Shown here: in pieces, positions 59,501-64,000 of the stretch
Layout of the letters: the number at the start of each line of letters is the position of its first letter
How positions within the stretch are numbered: position 1 is the first letter of the stretch
Made by a program: the position numbers and the translations under genes
Assembly (NCBI GenBank): GCA_013399875.1
Contig: VXAZ01008136.1
Location: forward strand, 124,001 to 188,000
Origin: Gymnorhina tibicen
Taxonomy: Eukaryota > Chordata > Aves > Passeriformes > Artamidae
DNA: 64,000 bases
Reading direction: 5' to 3'
The notes under the pieces: model-generated
What the model saw: the letters and a program-made list of their open reading frames with translations, nothing else
Databases searched by the model: none
What the model was told of the DNA's origin: nothing

Positions 59501-62500
59501 GCAAATACATGTGTTGGGATTTTTTTCTTTATTGGTTCTGAAGGAAACTCAAGATTTGCATTTTGCAGATAGTTTTCTGAGGTCTCAGATGTTAACTTTG
59601 AATTTCTTTATTCCACTACTAAATAAGGTTTTACCACTAATTCAATAATGTTGCTTTCCACTTCAGATGTTAAGACCCTGTAATCTTGGAGTGCAGGCAA
59701 AAGATCAAAAGCAATTGGATTATCCCGGTTGAACAATTTACCACTCACTGCCTTACCTGATCTTTTGCTTCTAACCCTTTGCCTATGAGAGGGAAGAACA
59801 TGGCTTAAATCTCATCAACAGCAATTCTGGTGCTTGCTTTTTCAGCTCTATATCTTAAAAGCAAAAACATAGATTCTGGAAAAATACAAGAAGATAGACT
59901 ATAAAGAGAATTCTGCAATGATAAAAACAGGGCAAAGGCTTAAGCAGCATAAATACGGTGGCTACGCCTACAGAGACCACTCACCGCTTTCCAGGAGACA
60001 CAAAGTTCCTAATGCAAAGGAAGTACTCTTCCACATGATACATATTCTGCCTCTTTGCCATCGTAGTTGTTGAGTGCATTCACAGTCTTGTTTCAGAAAA
60101 AAGCCACTCACATTTTGGTGTCCCAACTCTGATCACAATGTAGATGCTAATGTACATACAAACATTATGAAATATTCACTGCATAATGTCAGTATTCCTG
60201 ATGGGATCAGGGTGTTTTGGAGATACCTCCATGGGTAAGCCTCTCTTTTAGCACTTAATTTAGAACCCACCAGAACATTACTGCACACAGAGAGGAAAAA
60301 CACTCTAAATAACAGCTCCACAGATACCACTTAAAAATTTCCTTGAATATGTTCCATCTAACAGGGACTGTCTGTACTTAACTGTATGAAGCAGCTGGTT
60401 TATGTCTATATGAAGCAACAGTAATGTGAGCGAGTGGCAGTTAGTGGATTCCTGTCAATGGACGTTTGTTTGATGGCACCTTCTCTCCCTTTAATATGGA
60501 CATGAAAGTTAATGAAATTAATTAGCCTTACATGTTCTCAAGCCATGATTTAAGCCATGGACAGATACCCAGTTGGAGCGTGAGGGTGTGATATGGCTGT
60601 TCACACAGGGTGGCGGAGCTTGACAAAGCAAAAGCCCAACTTCCAAATCCGGGTTTATTCAAAAAACTGCATTGGATTGAATGGACCTACTGAAAAGCTG
60701 AGTCAAAACTTCCAGATCAGGCTCCAGATAATTAATTTCCAGTAATTTGGCTTGGCAGGCACTGCTGATCTCCAGCCAAATACATGAATAGCAGCAATTC
60801 GTTGGTGGCGGGGGAGAGGGGGAGTGTGTTAGAATTCCTAATTATCTGGAGAAAGTGCTTGTATGCTGTGAATGCAGATTTACATGATGTTCAGCCAGCA
60901 CCAAAGCCGAAAGCCCTGGTACTGTTGTGTACTATTTAGAGGCATGTGCTGAGCTGCAGCCACCTACCCTGCAGCCACTGTAACCACAGTGTTTGCCACC
61001 ACCAGTTCAAAGCACTCCCATCTAGACAGCCTGCAAAACCAGATACAGAGGGGAGCTTGATGGCTGGGTTCTCTTCAGTGTGTTTTGCCACAGTAAAAAT
61101 CTTGATGCTTCACACTTCTGTTGCATCTGAAGGAACGAAAATTCACACCTCACGAAAGCATACTCAATTTGAGCCAAAATACTTCCGTGATAATACTGAT
61201 ATATTCACCTGGGCCAGTGATGAGGAAGAGAATTAAGTGAACGAGAATTCAAAGCTTACCATGGAGGCTAACTGCTCCAAATGGAGGAATTTTATTGACA
61301 GCATCACTTTAAACGACACCGCATTACTTTCTTGAACTTATACACTGATGAATGGAAAATATGACAGATCTGCTTTCTGCCTGCAACACGTCTAAAGCTC
61401 CTGAAAAGTCAATGGATAACTGTCTTTGTTTCTGCATGAGAAAAGTCAACAGCAGAAATATATGAACTGTAAAAATGCTGGCATGGCATTATTTGACTTC
61501 ACTCACCTTGAAATCTGTGTTTGAAAGATACGTTATTTTCCATCCAAAACCCCAATTTTAAAGAAAGCTGAGGTTTTTCCTCCATTTATTTCCCATTTTC
61601 TCCCATACGTATATGAATTTTGAGACCAGGCATAGCTCCTTTTTCCAGCACATGGAAAAAATGAAAAGAAGGTAGAAATACTTGCATGTATTGTCACTGA
61701 TATGATAAACAGACAATACCTGATGGGAGTTTGGGGCAAAATTCCACTCACAGTTTTACCCAAGAAGCTATGGAAGCTATTTACCTTTGGAGAAGTTATG
61801 GCAATGTAACTCAAACTTTGGGCACAAGTTAACAGAGAAATTCTACTAAGAGGAATCCTTTTCTCAGCTTTCAAGACCTCTTTATGGTATCAGGAAAAAT
61901 GTGTATGGTACAGTAGTTATACAAATGACACAGAAACTATCTGCAATGGTGGAAGACACTGCAGAGTTTTAATGAGGGTGTTTGTCAGTATGCTGTGGTT
62001 AACGGAAACTATGCAAGATTTGTAACTTATTGCCCTCCTTTTCTTCATTCTTAAAAATCCAGTGCCAGAAAACACAAGGAGCTCTACTCTGTCCAGAGAG
62101 AAATTTATTCTGAAACTCCTGTCTTATACAGATTTTGTGCCTCCACAATATTTCCACCTTCCCTTATTTATAACGTATTTCCATTAAGTCACATGTTTTG
62201 AGGTCTAATTCACATGTGTTTCTAAGGAGCATTCAGCCATGGAGTGACTGTTTTGTGTAATGACAAGTAACAGCACAGAGTGGAGCAGTGGTTGCCAGCA
62301 GGAAATGCAAGTTGACAGGCTTGTACAAATGGCAGCACTTAAAAGAGATGGGCAGTTAACTTTGCATTTGCATTCCCTGTGCCAAGAAGGGGGAGGCAAA
62401 GTGTTTCCTGAGAAAGGGTATGAAATGCAACTTCTTTCCTTTTGCTAGACAGGTGTAGTGCCATCAGGGTCAATTCTGTCAGCACTGGCCAGACAGGAAG

Positions 62501-64000
62501 AATCTCTCTTGGCATGTCTTGTGCACCTCCTGTAGTCATGGTTAGCTGTGGTAATAGTCATGGGCAACATCTGGCTTGCCACTGTAGAAGTGCAAGAAAA
62601 GGTAAAGGACCATACTGAGGTCTCAAGCCAGTACCTGAAGGCAGACATCATCTCTCCCATCAATTTCATATATCCTAACCAAGCAAGTAAGGGGCAAGGA
62701 CACGAGTTCTGGAGAACACAGAGCTTTTACAGATGCACAATGAAAATATGGCGTACAAGTGAAAAATGGAAGGGCAAAGGACAGCATGGATTTCTGGCAT
62801 GTAAAATTTTTCTTTCAACTGTAAGTGGATCTATATGCTTTGAGAGGCTTGTGTGGGGTTTGGAACCAAATAGATAAATATAAAGCAAATGAGCATTTGC
62901 AGAACTGAAAGGTATGTCAAAAGAAATTGCTTTCAGAGAAATATGTAGATCAGAAGCCCATCAGCAGCCTTCCTGCATTAGAGATCCAGAGGCCACTTAG
63001 CAGCTGCCAACAAAATGGTGGGAACTTGCCAAAGAGAGCCACATGCTGTTGCTGGAAAAAATCTTTCACAACTGTGCTTGGCATATATGTCTGGGACTGC
63101 CAGGGAGCAGGAGAGACCGGCTAAACTGCACACTTTCCATTGACCACAATTAGTATGAATATACTTAAAATCAGGAATGTAAGTGCAAGCTACCAGCAGC
63201 CCTGCACTTCATCTGTATGCACCTCTGTCTGCAGCTTAAGCGCTGTCCAGGTAATATCCAAGGAAATGAACTGATAGATGGACAGCAAATGAGAACTCGG
63301 GCCAACAAGCTAGGTGACACAACTGTGCCAGACCCCCATACTCCCTCTTTTGAGAAACATAGTCTGTGTTTCAGCTGGGAACTGGCACATAGTAATAAGA
63401 ACATGCAATTGTTGCTGTGTGAGAGCAGAACATTTTTGCTGCCGGTACTAAAAGAAGATGCTGACTGATAACTCAGAGCCTTTGGTCATCTCCAGTTTCA
63501 GAGATGGGCACATGTCAGCCACCATCCAGCCTCATTCTTAGGGAAGGGGCAGCCAAGGTACAGATGTCAACAGTGTTAAGTATGGACGATTCATGAATCA
63601 TACTATAGTTTGAAATTACCCATTTTTAAATGTCTGAAATACCAAGAATGTTTTACATCCCTCATGTTTATTCTTTTGGTACTATATGAAAGAACTGTCT
63701 CCACAATTGACATGGGTGATATTCCTGTAGCAGCTGCTCTATTCAAATTCCATAACATTGGTGGAAATAAACATATCCAAAATACTTTTCAAATAAGCAA
63801 CACAGCAGCTTCAGTTATAATGAAGACTTGTAGCATATTCCCATAATACACAGATTTATTGAGAATCACATGATACAGATATTGCTGTAGACTTAAGAAC
63901 TTTGAAATACACATTGTGAATGTGAATCATAGTGAATCATAGGTCATTTACACAGAACAAGAGATTGTAGATTAGATCATTAGGGGGAAAAAAACAGGAC
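56546..64000. other. Right-hand intergenic flank, no gene recognised; possible conserved element at about 60.64-60.86 kb
   Basis: About 7.5 kb of unique DNA to the window edge. No serpin exon, RNA gene or mobile element recognised. Short ORFs occur on both strands without family resemblance. The 60.64-60.86 kb part has higher complexity and several TAATTA-type cores. Confidence 0.5.

Overview
The window looks like bird genomic DNA. It is AT-rich and intron-rich, and the only mobile elements I recognise are CR1-type LINEs, at least ten insertions in both orientations. I see no bacterial-style gene packing, operons or CRISPR. It covers part of a clade-A serpin (antitrypsin-family) cluster with both genes on the minus strand, followed by about 34 kb of repeat-bearing DNA without recognisable genes.

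Gene L (left, partial, minus strand): the first coding exon (1-338) encodes a signal peptide and the N-terminal serpin fold and runs off the left edge. About 2.4 kb upstream lies a candidate promoter with a TATA-like box, an HNF1-like site and a short untranslated exon (about 2793-2895).

Gene R (complete, minus strand): four coding exons at 25462-26095, 18999-19269, 16299-16446 and 14940-15128, with intron phases 1, 2 and 0. They join into a 413-residue secreted serpin whose reactive-centre loop carries Met-Ser at P1-P1', as in alpha-1-antitrypsin. From memory of human SERPINA1, the 271- and 148-base internal exons match its exon sizes. A candidate untranslated exon and promoter (27958-28022) aligns by eye with that of gene L, which supports tandem duplication including the promoter. 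Gene R has no N-glycosylation sequon.

Repeats: a CR1 inserted inside an older CR1 sits in the large second intron of gene R (20645-23465). Other CR1 copies lie at about 10.6-12.0, 28.9-30.4, 32.9-33.2, 43.0-43.6, 48.6-49.0, 49.7, 51.5-51.9 and (degenerate) 56.0-56.5 kb. All are 5'-truncated and none has an intact ORF2.

Right part (about 30.4-64 kb): no serpin exon or other gene was recognised. A few homeodomain-motif-rich, non-repetitive stretches (about 44.64-44.83, 46.38-46.60 and 60.64-60.86 kb) could be conserved non-coding elements. This is inference only. All exon calls rest on reading splice sites, frame and family resemblance, without database searches.
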